DNA from: Gemmatimonadota bacterium
Lineage (GTDB): Bacteria > Gemmatimonadota > Gemmatimonadetes > Gemmatimonadales > Gemmatimonadaceae
Direction: 5' to 3'
DNA length: 5,021 nt
Assembly: GCA_003142495.1 (NCBI GenBank)
Contig: PLMM01000275.1
Location: forward strand, 1 to 5,021
Below are positions 1 through 5,021 of the stretch, piece after piece. The position numbers and the translations under genes are program-made. Positions within the stretch are counted from its first letter, which is position 1, and every line of letters begins with the position of its first letter. Below the pieces are notes generated by a model. The model did no database searches. It had not been told where the DNA came from and saw nothing but the letters and a program-made list of their open reading frames with translations.

Positions 1-1326
1 AAGGGGCTCCTCTCCGCGCTCGCGAACAAGCTCGAGTCGCAGAAGGATCTCATGAGCACCGCGAGCCTCGACCTCCTGCAGGCGAATCTCGCGCCCGCAG
101 TGCAGAACGCGCGCGACCGTGCGACGCTCGTGTTCGACTATCTCGATCAGTATCTGCAGTCGTCGAATGAGCCGGTCGCGCGCCTCACCGCGAGCTTCGC
201 GTCGCATCCGATCTGGCAGGCGGGGCTCGCCGAGTCGCTCGGCGCGCTGCTGCGCGAGCTCGCGTTGCTGCAGGATGGGCTGCGTCTCGTGCGCGAGCGG
301 ATGGAGGCGAATGGTCCGCCGCGCGAAGGCGTCGCATCGCTGCTCTCCGAGATTCGCGGTGTGGCGCGGCGCCTCGAGAGCGCAGGCGACGCGCTGCAGC
401 GCGCGCTCGTCCCCGCGCCCGGCGACGAAACGTCGCTCGTGCGCTGGCTCGAGGTGCGCGGCCGCGATCGCAACGTCGCCGCGACCGCTGTGCCGTTGGA
501 TATCGCGCCGATTCTGCGCGAAGACCTCTTCAAGCGCGTGACTACCGCCGTCATCACCAGCGCCACACTCGCGAGTGGCGATCGCTTCGCCTTCGTGCGC
601 GCGCAGCTCGGTCTCGATGACGACACGCTCGACGCATCGAGCGCGGTCTTCCCGTCACCATTCGATTACCCTCGGCAAGCGTTGCTTGCCGTTCCGTCTG
701 ATTTTCCTGCGCCGAACGTCGATCCTGCCGGGCATCTCCGCTCAGTGGTCGGCGCGACGATCGATCTCGCGAGCGCGTCCGATGGCGGACTTTTCGCGCT
801 GTTCACCAGCCATCGCGATGTGCGCGAGGTCGCGCGCGAGCTGCGCGCTCGCGGGATCGCCGAGCGCTGGCCGCTCATCGTGCACGGCGAGGAGCCGCGC
901 GACGTGCTCCTCCGCCGCTTCCGCGAGTCGGGACGAGCGATCCTCCTTGGCACCGCCTCTTTCTGGGAGGGAGTCGATGTCGCCGGAGAGGCGCTGCGCG
1001 GGCTCGTCATCGCAAAGCTTCCTTTTCGCGTCCCCACGGAGCCGCTCACCGCAGCGCGAAGCGAGGCGATCGAAGCCCGCGGCGGCGACTCGTTCAAGGA
1101 GCTGATGCTTCCGCACGCGACGCTGAGGCTCAAGCAGGGCTTCGGGCGCCTCATCCGCTCCGGAACGGACAGGGGTGCGGTGGTGTTATGCGATCCGCGG
1201 GCGAGCACCAAGGCGTACGGGCGCGGCATCCTCGCGGCATTGCCTCCGGCGCGCCGATTGGTCGCGCCGTGCAATGTTGTGTTACGTGAGCTGCAGGAGT
1301 TCTACGTCAGCAAGGAGATCGTGTGA
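1..1326 (+). CDS. DinG/XPD-family ATP-dependent DNA helicase, C-terminal part (5' end outside window)
   Basis: This is the C-terminal 441 codons of a superfamily 2 DNA helicase of the DinG/Rad3/XPD type, which unwinds DNA 5' to 3' using ATP. The frame is open from base 1, and the ATG at 52 lies inside the protein (the preceding codons read KGLLSALANKLESQKDL), so the gene starts upstream of the window. Counting residues from that ATG, the C-terminal helicase domain shows TSATL at 169-173, the strand LFALFTSHRDV at about 247-257, motif V as GTASFWEGVDV at 300-310, and motif VI as QGFGRLIRS at 362-370, which carries the arginine-finger region, followed by DRGAVVLCDPR. The Walker A and DEAH motifs, and any Fe-S cysteine cluster, would be in the missing N-terminal part, so DinG and YoaA types cannot be separated. 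The 155 residues before TSATL are mostly helical. The stop codon overlaps the next gene's start, implying cotranscription. The family call is secure; the exact subfamily is not. Confidence 0.93.
   Translation, partial: KGLLSALANKLESQKDLMSTASLDLLQANLAPAVQNARDRATLVFDYLDQYLQSSNEPVARLTASFASHPIWQAGLAESLGALLRELALLQDGLRLVRERMEANGPPREGVASLLSEIRGVARRLESAGDALQRALVPAPGDETSLVRWLEVRGRDRNVAATAVPLDIAPILREDLFKRVTTAVITSATLASGDRFAFVRAQLGLDDDTLDASSAVFPSPFDYPRQALLAVPSDFPAPNVDPAGHLRSVVGATIDLASASDGGLFALFTSHRDVREVARELRARGIAERWPLIVHGEEPRDVLLRRFRESGRAILLGTASFWEGVDVAGEALRGLVIAKLPFRVPTEPLTAARSEAIEARGGDSFKELMLPHATLRLKQGFGRLIRSGTDRGAVVLCDPRASTKAYGRGILAALPPARRLVAPCNVVLRELQEFYVSKEIV
1312..1317 (+). promoter_or_regulatory. 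Ribosome binding site for the FAH-family gene
   Basis: AAGGAG lies inside the last codons of the helicase gene, 5 bases before the GTG at 1323. It supports that GTG as the start and the 4-base GTGA overlap (1323-1326) as a translationally coupled junction. Confidence 0.75.
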
Positions 1327-1934
1327 TTCGTCCCGGAAAAATCGTCTGCGTCGGCCGAAACTACCTCGAGCACGCGAAAGAGCTTGGTAACGAGGTTCCG
1401 AAGGAGCCACTGCTCTTCCTGAAGCCGCCTTCCAGCGTGATCGGCATGAACGACGCGATCGTGCTCCCCGAGCAGTCGAAGCAGGTGGAGTACGAGGGCG
1501 AGATCGGCATCCGCATAGGCAAGAAGATCTTCCGAGCGAGCGAGAGCGAAGCGCGCGCCGCTGTCTCAGGCATCTGCGCGGTGAACGACGTCACCGCACG
1601 CGACCTGCAGAAGACCGACGGCCAGTGGACCCGCGCGAAGGGCTTCGATACCTTTTGTCCTATCGGACCGGTCGCCACGCCACCGGCCGACCTCGACAGC
1701 CTGACCGTCGTCACGCGCGTGAATGGCGCCGAGCGCCAGCGCGGCGTCGCGAGCGACATGGCGTTTCACATTCCGATGCTCCTCGCCTACATCACGACCA
1801 TCATGACGCTGGAGCCGGGCGATCTCGTCGCAACCGGCACGCCGGCCGGCGTCGGACGCCTCTCACCGGGCGACGTGGTCGAGGTCGAGGTTCTCGGATT
1901 GAGCGTCGTTCGCAACACCGTCGCCACCGGCTGA
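1323..1934 (+). CDS. Fumarylacetoacetate hydrolase family protein, FAHD1-like (acylpyruvase / oxaloacetate decarboxylase type)
   Basis: This is a 203-residue, single-domain cytoplasmic enzyme of the FAH superfamily, which uses Mg2+ or Mn2+ to cleave C-C bonds in 2-oxo or 1,3-dicarbonyl acids. The N-terminal VCVGRNYLEHAKELG closely resembles human FAHD1. H17 and E20 match FAHD1's catalytic His-Glu pair. E58 and E60 (in EYEGEIGI) and D89 (in AVNDVTARD) match the three metal ligands. K106 in AKGFDTFCP and the loop ATGTPAGVG at about 170-178 complete the active site. The length is typical of the short FAHD1/YcgM type rather than of fumarylacetoacetase proper, which is about twice as long. FAHD1 enzymes hydrolyse acylpyruvates and decarboxylate oxaloacetate; homologues also act in homoprotocatechuate breakdown. 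No aromatic-degradation genes are nearby, so a housekeeping role in clearing oxaloacetate or acylpyruvate is the better guess. The GTG start is backed by AAGGAG at 1312-1317. The exact substrate is not determined by sequence. Confidence 0.92.
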   Translation: MIRPGKIVCVGRNYLEHAKELGNEVPKEPLLFLKPPSSVIGMNDAIVLPEQSKQVEYEGEIGIRIGKKIFRASESEARAAVSGICAVNDVTARDLQKTDGQWTRAKGFDTFCPIGPVATPPADLDSLTVVTRVNGAERQRGVASDMAFHIPMLLAYITTIMTLEPGDLVATGTPAGVGRLSPGDVVEVEVLGLSVVRNTVATG

Positions 1935-1959
1935 CGTCCTTCTCTCACTCCAAACGCAC

Positions 1960-3144
1960 ATGCCACGCACGACTGCACGATACAAGACGCTTCCGGAATA
2001 TCTGCTGGCATCGATGCCGCAGAAAAAGCGGGATCTGATCGCCAAGGGTGTCGACGTCATCGATCTCGGCGCGGGCGACGCCGATCTCGCGCCGCCGGCG
2101 GAAGCGGTCGCAGCGCTCGAGAAGGCCGCGCACAATCCGGCGATGAGCCGCTACGGCTTCGGGCTCGGCCTCCCCGCCTTTCGCGACGCCGTGGCGCGCT
2201 GGATGCACCGCCGCTTCGGCTTGATCTTCGATCCGATGAAGGAAGTCGTGCCGCTCATCGGCTCGAAGGAGGGGATCGCGCATCTCGCGCTCGCGTACGT
2301 TGGCCCGGGCGACGTCGCGCTCATTCCCGAGCCCGGCTATCTCGCGTACCTCGGCGGCTCGCTCCTCTCCGAGGGCGAGGTGCACACGGTCTCGCTCCGG
2401 CCGCGCACGAAATTTCTTCTCGAGCTCGACGATGTGCCGGGCGACGTGCTGCGCCGCACGCGACTCGTCTATCTCAACTATCCGAACAACCCGACGGCCG
2501 CGATCGCGCCGCGCGACTATCTCGAGCGCACCGTGAAGCGCTGCCGCGAGCACGACATTTTGCTTGTCTACGACAACGCGTACTCCGAGCTCGCCTTCGA
2601 CGGCTACGTGCCGCCGAGCATCTTCGAGATCGACGGCGCGCGTGATGTCGCGATCGAATTCCACTCGCTCTCGAAGACGTACAACATGACGGGGTGGCGC
2701 TGCGGCTGGGCCGTTGGCAGCCCCGAGATCGCGGGCACGCTCGCGAAGGTGAAGTCGTTCGTCGACACGGGGCAGTTCATGGCGGTGCAGGCCGCCGGCG
2801 TCGCCGCGCTCGATGCGTGGGAGACGTTCCTTCCGGGAAATCTGAAAATCTTTACGGAGCGTCGCGACGCTGCAGTGACCGCCTTCAACGACGCGGGCTT
2901 TCCATGCGTAGCACCTAAGGCAACGATGTATCTCTGGCTGCCGCTCCCCGATGGGTTGCCGAGCGCGCTGTTCGCCGAGCGTCTTCTGACCGAGGAAGGA
3001 GTGGTGGTACTGCCTGGATCGGCACTCGGCGCGGGAGGAGAGGGCTTCTTCCGCATCTCGTTCATCGCGTCGCCGGAGCGTATCGCGGAGGCCGCCGTTC
3101 GCGCGGGCCGCGTTCTGAACGGATTGCTCGCGGCAGCCAAATGA
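1960..3144 (+). CDS. PLP-dependent class I/II aminotransferase, LL-diaminopimelate aminotransferase-like
   Basis: This is a 394-residue fold-type I aminotransferase, full length for the family. Visible landmarks are the cofactor-binding GSKEGIAHL at 101-109, EPGYLAY at 124-130, NYPNNPT at 173-179 (N177 being the conserved Asn), VYDNAYSE at 203-210 (D205 pairs with the pyridine nitrogen, Y208 with the PLP oxygen), and HSLSKTYNMTGWRCGW at 235-250, with K239 forming the Schiff base and R247 contacting phosphate. R365 in FFRISF is the expected substrate-carboxylate arginine. The run from YGFGLGLPAFRDAVARW through PLIGSKEGIAHL and AYSELAFDGYVPPS is what one sees in DapL-type enzymes, which make LL-diaminopimelate directly from tetrahydrodipicolinate for lysine and peptidoglycan. 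Related proteins act on aspartate or other amino acids, so no symbol is given. The residue after NPT is Ala rather than the common Gly. No Shine-Dalgarno is visible before the ATG, 25 bases after the previous gene, but the family N-terminus supports this start. It is probably in the same operon as its neighbours. Confidence 0.9.
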   Translation: MPRTTARYKTLPEYLLASMPQKKRDLIAKGVDVIDLGAGDADLAPPAEAVAALEKAAHNPAMSRYGFGLGLPAFRDAVARWMHRRFGLIFDPMKEVVPLIGSKEGIAHLALAYVGPGDVALIPEPGYLAYLGGSLLSEGEVHTVSLRPRTKFLLELDDVPGDVLRRTRLVYLNYPNNPTAAIAPRDYLERTVKRCREHDILLVYDNAYSELAFDGYVPPSIFEIDGARDVAIEFHSLSKTYNMTGWRCGWAVGSPEIAGTLAKVKSFVDTGQFMAVQAAGVAALDAWETFLPGNLKIFTERRDAAVTAFNDAGFPCVAPKATMYLWLPLPDGLPSALFAERLLTEEGVVVLPGSALGAGGEGFFRISFIASPERIAEAAVRAGRVLNGLLAAAK

Positions 3145-3151
3145 GCGAAGC

Positions 3152-4066
3152 GTGAAGAAGCCCGAGCGCCGCTTCGACGGGTCATTCCTCGTCTCGATCG
3201 CCCTCCACATCGTGGTGGGCGCGGCGCTCGTTCTCGTCCTGTCGATTCCGAATCCGATCAGGCAGTGGCTCACGATGAATCACAGTGAGCCGCCGAAGGC
3301 CGAGCACATCACGTACATCGCCGCGCCATCAGCCGCGAGCGCCAAGGGGCAGAGCGGCGGCGACAACATCCCCGTGCGCGGAAAAACGCGCGCGCGTCCG
3401 CTTGTCGCGCCAACGATCATCCCAACCACCGTTCCTCCGGCGCCGGTGAGCGATGAGCCGCCGTCCGGCAGCGGTCCTGTGGTGGGCGCGGGAGGTGCGG
3501 GCGAGGGTGTGGTGCCTTCGTACGGAGATCCGCGCGTGTGGGCGCCCACGGGGCCGGTCTACTACGCGCCCAAGACGCAAGCCGAGCGGCTCGATAGCGC
3601 CATCTCGATTCGCGTGTTCGCGCACAACGACTCGATGGCGCTCTACAACAGCGGGAAGAAGCCCGGCGACTGGACGTTCGAGAAGAACGGCGAGAAGTAC
3701 GGCATGGACTCGCAGAAGATCTACCTCGGCAAGCTCGCGCTGCCAACGGCGCTGCTCGCGCTGCTGCCGCTCAACGTACAGGGGAATCCCGCGCGCTATC
3801 AGAACGATCGCATGAAGGAGAGCCAGCGCCAGGAGATCTACCTGAACGCGCAGCGCGCGATGGACAACGACGAGTTCAAGATCGCCGTGAAGGAGATCCG
3901 CCAGCGCAAGGATCGCGAGCACAAGGCGGAGCTGGCGGCGAAGCACGCGCAGCAACAGGCGGAGCAACAGGCGCTGCAGGATCCGAACGCCGGGCAGCAG
4001 AGCGCGCCAGCGTCGCCACCGCCCGCGCCGGCTCCGCCACCTCAGGAGCCGGCGCAGATTCCCTGA
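3152..4066 (+). CDS. Single-pass membrane protein with TonB-like N-terminal anchor and Pro-rich linker; function unknown
   Basis: I do not recognise this 304-residue protein as a named family. After a short basic N-terminus (MKKPERRFDG) a hydrophobic helix spans about 11-31 (SFLVSIALHIVVGAALVLVL). This resembles the inner-membrane anchor of TonB-like proteins and predicts a periplasmic body. Next come a Pro/Ala-rich stretch (about 82-104), a Gly/Val-rich one (about 105-122), and a conserved-looking core at about 124-215. The core includes GDPRVWAPTGPVYYAP, a GDWTF motif and KYGMDSQKIYLGKLALPTALL. A charged segment rich in Lys, Glu and Gln (about 222-277) is probably helical or coiled-coil. 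The tail (about 282-304) is Pro/Ala-rich. There is no TonB C-terminal domain, so energy transduction to outer-membrane receptors is not supported. The GTG start lies 7 bases after the aminotransferase stop with only a weak Shine-Dalgarno, so translation is probably coupled. That start keeps a basic N-terminus before the membrane helix. It is the last gene of the plus-strand group and converges on lexA. Confidence 0.8.
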   Translation: MKKPERRFDGSFLVSIALHIVVGAALVLVLSIPNPIRQWLTMNHSEPPKAEHITYIAAPSAASAKGQSGGDNIPVRGKTRARPLVAPTIIPTTVPPAPVSDEPPSGSGPVVGAGGAGEGVVPSYGDPRVWAPTGPVYYAPKTQAERLDSAISIRVFAHNDSMALYNSGKKPGDWTFEKNGEKYGMDSQKIYLGKLALPTALLALLPLNVQGNPARYQNDRMKESQRQEIYLNAQRAMDNDEFKIAVKEIRQRKDREHKAELAAKHAQQQAEQQALQDPNAGQQSAPASPPPAPAPPPQEPAQIP

Positions 4067-4108
4067 GCGCTATTCGTTCAGCGCCCAGGAGCGCTATTCG
4101 GCCAGCGC
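4066..4108. repeat. Tandem direct repeat across the end of lexA, two 19-base copies at 24-base spacing, with hairpin potential
   Basis: AGCGCTATTCGTTCAGCGC (4066-4084) recurs as AGCGCTATTCGGCCAGCGC (4090-4108), identical at 17 of 19 positions. The right copy holds the last codons and the stop of lexA on the minus strand. The left copy lies in the gap and touches the stop of the plus-strand gene. Each copy can fold alone (GCGCT paired with AGCGC over an 8-base loop), and the two can also pair across the middle (AGCGC at 4080-4084 with GCGCT at 4091-4095 over 6 bases). A role as a bidirectional terminator between convergent genes is possible, but the stems are only 5 base pairs and no T tract follows. 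Confidence 0.8.
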
Positions 4109-4744
4109 GAGCTCCTCGTGCTGCTGCACTTCCTGGAACGGCCGGAACACACCGCACACCTTGCCAATGATCGCGAAGTTATCGCCTTCCTTCACGATGA
4201 TCTCGTGTTCGTCGGGATTCGCCGGCATGAGCACGACGTGTCCGTCGCGATGCGTGTACGTTTTCACCGTCGCCTCTTCGCCAAGTCGCGCGGCGATGAT
4301 CATCCCTTCCTCGACTTCCGTGCTCGGCTGGATCATCACGTAGTCGCCGTCGAAGATGCCGCGGCCGATCATGCTCTCGCCCTGGATCTTGAGCCAGAAG
4401 ACGTCTTCCGAGGGGAGGAAGCGGCGATCGACGGTGATGTAGCCCTTCCTGTGCTCGGGGAGCAGAATCGGATCGCCGGCGGCGATCTTTCCGTAGAAGG
4501 GAATCGGCTGCGTGCGCCGCGAGCCTTCGAAGCCGAGCAGTCGCACACCGCGCGAGCGCGACGGGTCGCGCTCGATGTAGCCCTTGCGCTCGAGCGCGTG
4601 GAGCAGCTCCGACACCGTCTTCGTCGACTTGATGCGGAACCGCTTGCCAATCTCACGCACGCTCGGCTGATACGTGTGAGCGGTGAGGAAGTCGAGCAGA
4701 TAGTGGTACACCTTCTGTTCGACGGCGCTCAGCGTGTCCGGCAT
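4094..4744 (-). CDS. lexA: LexA repressor, SOS-response regulator with self-cleaving peptidase domain (S24 family)
   Basis: LexA represses DNA-damage genes until RecA-ssDNA filaments trigger its self-cleavage. This protein has 216 residues. The N-terminal winged helix-turn-helix spans about 1-70, with QPSVREIGKRF and the recognition region IKSTKTVSELLHALERKGYI, ending in SRGVRLL. The cleavage site is A89-G90 in FYGKIAAGDP. The catalytic Ser is S124 in QGESMIGRGIFDGDYV, and the general-base Lys is K161 in EATVKTY; both are in family positions, so the protein should be cleavable. The ATG at 4744 is chosen because GGAGGAG lies 5 bases upstream and the resulting MPDTLSAVEQ start fits the family. 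A TTG 18 bases further upstream would read through that Shine-Dalgarno and is unlikely. The gene follows gltX by 80 bases on the same strand and converges on the membrane-protein gene. LexA normally represses itself, and a weak candidate operator is listed separately. The C-terminal codons are part of a tandem repeat. Confidence 0.97.
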   Translation of the reverse strand: MPDTLSAVEQKVYHYLLDFLTAHTYQPSVREIGKRFRIKSTKTVSELLHALERKGYIERDPSRSRGVRLLGFEGSRRTQPIPFYGKIAAGDPILLPEHRKGYITVDRRFLPSEDVFWLKIQGESMIGRGIFDGDYVMIQPSTEVEEGMIIAARLGEEATVKTYTHRDGHVVLMPANPDEHEIIVKEGDNFAIIGKVCGVFRPFQEVQQHEELALAE

Positions 4745-4749
4745 TCTTT

Positions 4750-4756
4750 CTCCTCC
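4750..4756 (-). promoter_or_regulatory. Strong ribosome binding site of lexA
   Basis: On the minus strand GGAGGAG is followed by AAAGA and then ATG. This near-perfect Shine-Dalgarno decides the start at 4744 over the in-frame TTG at 4762. It is the strongest ribosome site in the window. Confidence 0.9.
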
Positions 4757-4764
4757 GTGCAAGT

Positions 4765-4780
4765 ATTACCGCCAGGAAAT
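4765..4780. promoter_or_regulatory. Candidate LexA operator or other palindromic site upstream of lexA
   Basis: Read on the minus strand, ATTTCC-TGGC-GGTAAT is an imperfect palindrome (5 of 6 arm positions pair) that ends 20 bases before the lexA start. An autoregulatory operator would be expected there. It does not match the E. coli CTGT-N8-ACAG box or the Bacillus-type GAAC-N4-GTTC box. LexA boxes differ among phyla, so this stays a weak suggestion. I see no convincing -35/-10 pair in the same gap. Confidence 0.22.
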
Positions 4781-4793
4781 CCCCTCGCGGGAA
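4780..4793 (-). other. Small hairpin with GCGA tetraloop in the lexA leader region
   Basis: On the minus strand TTCCC-GCGA-GGGGA folds into a 5-base-pair stem (one G-T pair) capped by a GNRA-type tetraloop. It lies between the larger gltX-end hairpin and lexA. It may be part of the 3' end of the gltX transcript or of the lexA leader, or it may be chance in GC-rich sequence. Confidence 0.3.
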
Positions 4794-4796
4794 GGC

Positions 4797-4817
4797 CGGC
4801 CCGATCGTGGCGGGCCG
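4797..4817 (-). terminator. Candidate hairpin terminator after gltX
   Basis: A perfect 7-base-pair stem CGGCCCG/CGGGCCG with a 7-base loop begins 7 bases after the gltX stop on the minus strand. It is placed where a terminator should be, but the following bases (GCCTTCCC) lack a T run. It is therefore at best a weak intrinsic terminator or an RNA 3'-end stabiliser, and read-through into lexA is possible. Confidence 0.4.
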
Positions 4818-4824
4818 TCCATCG

Positions 4825-5021
4825 TCAGGCAGCTGCGTTCAGAAACTCGTTCGCATCGCGCAGCCGCTTCGCCGCCAGCTCGAGGCCCATCGCCACGAGC
4901 ACCTCGAAGATTCCCGGACTCACAGTCAATCCGGTAAGCGCGACTCGAAGCGGCTGAAAGATCTTTCCCGCAGCGACACCACGCTCCTCCGCGAGCGTGC
5001 GTAGCGCTGCCTCGAGCGACT
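4825..5021 (-). CDS. gltX: Glutamyl-tRNA synthetase, C-terminal end (5' part outside window)
   Basis: The minus strand is open from the window edge to a TGA at 4825-4827, giving 64 complete codons. They read SLEAALRTLAEERGVAAGKI, then FQPLRVALTGLTVSPGIFEV, and end in LRDANEFLNAAA. The FQPLRVALTG-TVSPGIFEVL motif is the conserved anticodon-binding, C-terminal signature of class I glutamyl-tRNA synthetases, which charge tRNA-Glu (and tRNA-Gln in non-discriminating forms) in the cytoplasm. A Leu replaces the usual Arg or Lys after LTG. The catalytic domain with its HIGH and KMSKS motifs is outside the window, so discriminating and non-discriminating types cannot be told apart. The gene ends 80 bases before lexA, on the same strand. 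Confidence 0.92.
   Translation of the reverse strand, partial: SLEAALRTLAEERGVAAGKIFQPLRVALTGLTVSPGIFEVLVAMGLELAAKRLRDANEFLNAAA

Noticed and set aside
52..54. ATG at 52 as the true start of the helicase
   Set aside because: The frame is open back to base 1 with helicase-like sequence, no ribosome site precedes the ATG, and the ATPase motifs of the family must lie upstream.
1945..3273. A 442-codon open frame on the minus strand, longer than the aminotransferase gene it overlaps
   Set aside because: Its translation is low-complexity, Arg/His/Glu/Ala-rich sequence with no recognisable motifs, as expected for the antisense of a GC-rich gene. The plus-strand aminotransferase has all family motifs.
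3152..4066. Calling the membrane protein TonB
   Set aside because: Only the N-terminal anchor and Pro-rich stretch are similar. The C-terminal TonB domain is missing and no ExbB/ExbD genes are adjacent.
4745..4762. Six-residue N-terminal extension of LexA from a TTG at 4762
   Set aside because: It would be translated through the strong GGAGGAG ribosome site. The ATG at 4744, correctly spaced from that site, gives the normal LexA N-terminus.
4745..4824. Canonical E. coli or Bacillus SOS box before lexA
   Set aside because: Neither CTGT-N8-ACAG nor GAAC-N4-GTTC is found in the gap on either strand.
4118..4957. A 279-codon plus-strand open frame across lexA, the intergenic gap and the end of gltX
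   Set aside because: It is antisense to two clearly conserved genes, and its product is Arg/His/Ala/Asp-rich without any motif.

Overview
The window is ordinary, tightly packed bacterial chromosome with high GC and strongly G/C-biased third codon positions. It shows no mobile elements, CRISPR arrays, tRNA or rRNA genes. The gene content is core and chromosomal. A TonB-like N-terminal anchor followed by a Pro-rich stretch suggests a Gram-negative, diderm bacterium. The general look of the proteins would fit Gemmatimonadota or a related soil phylum, but that assignment is a guess from recognition, not a measured result.

Left block, plus strand (1-4066): four genes read as one likely operon. 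The first is the C-terminal part of a DinG/XPD-type superfamily 2 helicase, which enters from outside the window. Its stop overlaps by 4 bases the GTG start of a compact FAHD1-like fumarylacetoacetate hydrolase family enzyme. After 25 bases comes a class I/II PLP aminotransferase that most resembles LL-diaminopimelate aminotransferases. After 7 bases comes an unrecognised single-pass membrane protein with a TonB-like N-terminal anchor but no TonB C-terminal domain.

Right block, minus strand (4094-5021): the last 64 residues of glutamyl-tRNA synthetase (gltX) are followed, after an 80-base intergenic gap, by lexA, the SOS repressor. LexA keeps its helix-turn-helix, its Ala-Gly self-cleavage site and its Ser-Lys dyad. 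The two blocks converge in a 27-base gap. There, the end of lexA has been tandemly duplicated in a 24-base unit that includes the stop codon and also produces small hairpins.

Functional links: the helicase and LexA both belong to DNA repair and damage response, and dinG is a LexA target in E. coli. Whether that holds here cannot be told, because the helicase promoter lies outside the window. The hydrolase and aminotransferase are metabolic enzymes whose shared transcription with a helicase probably reflects packing rather than one pathway. I found no clearly new system. The most unusual items are the duplicated lexA tail and the unassigned TonB-anchor protein.
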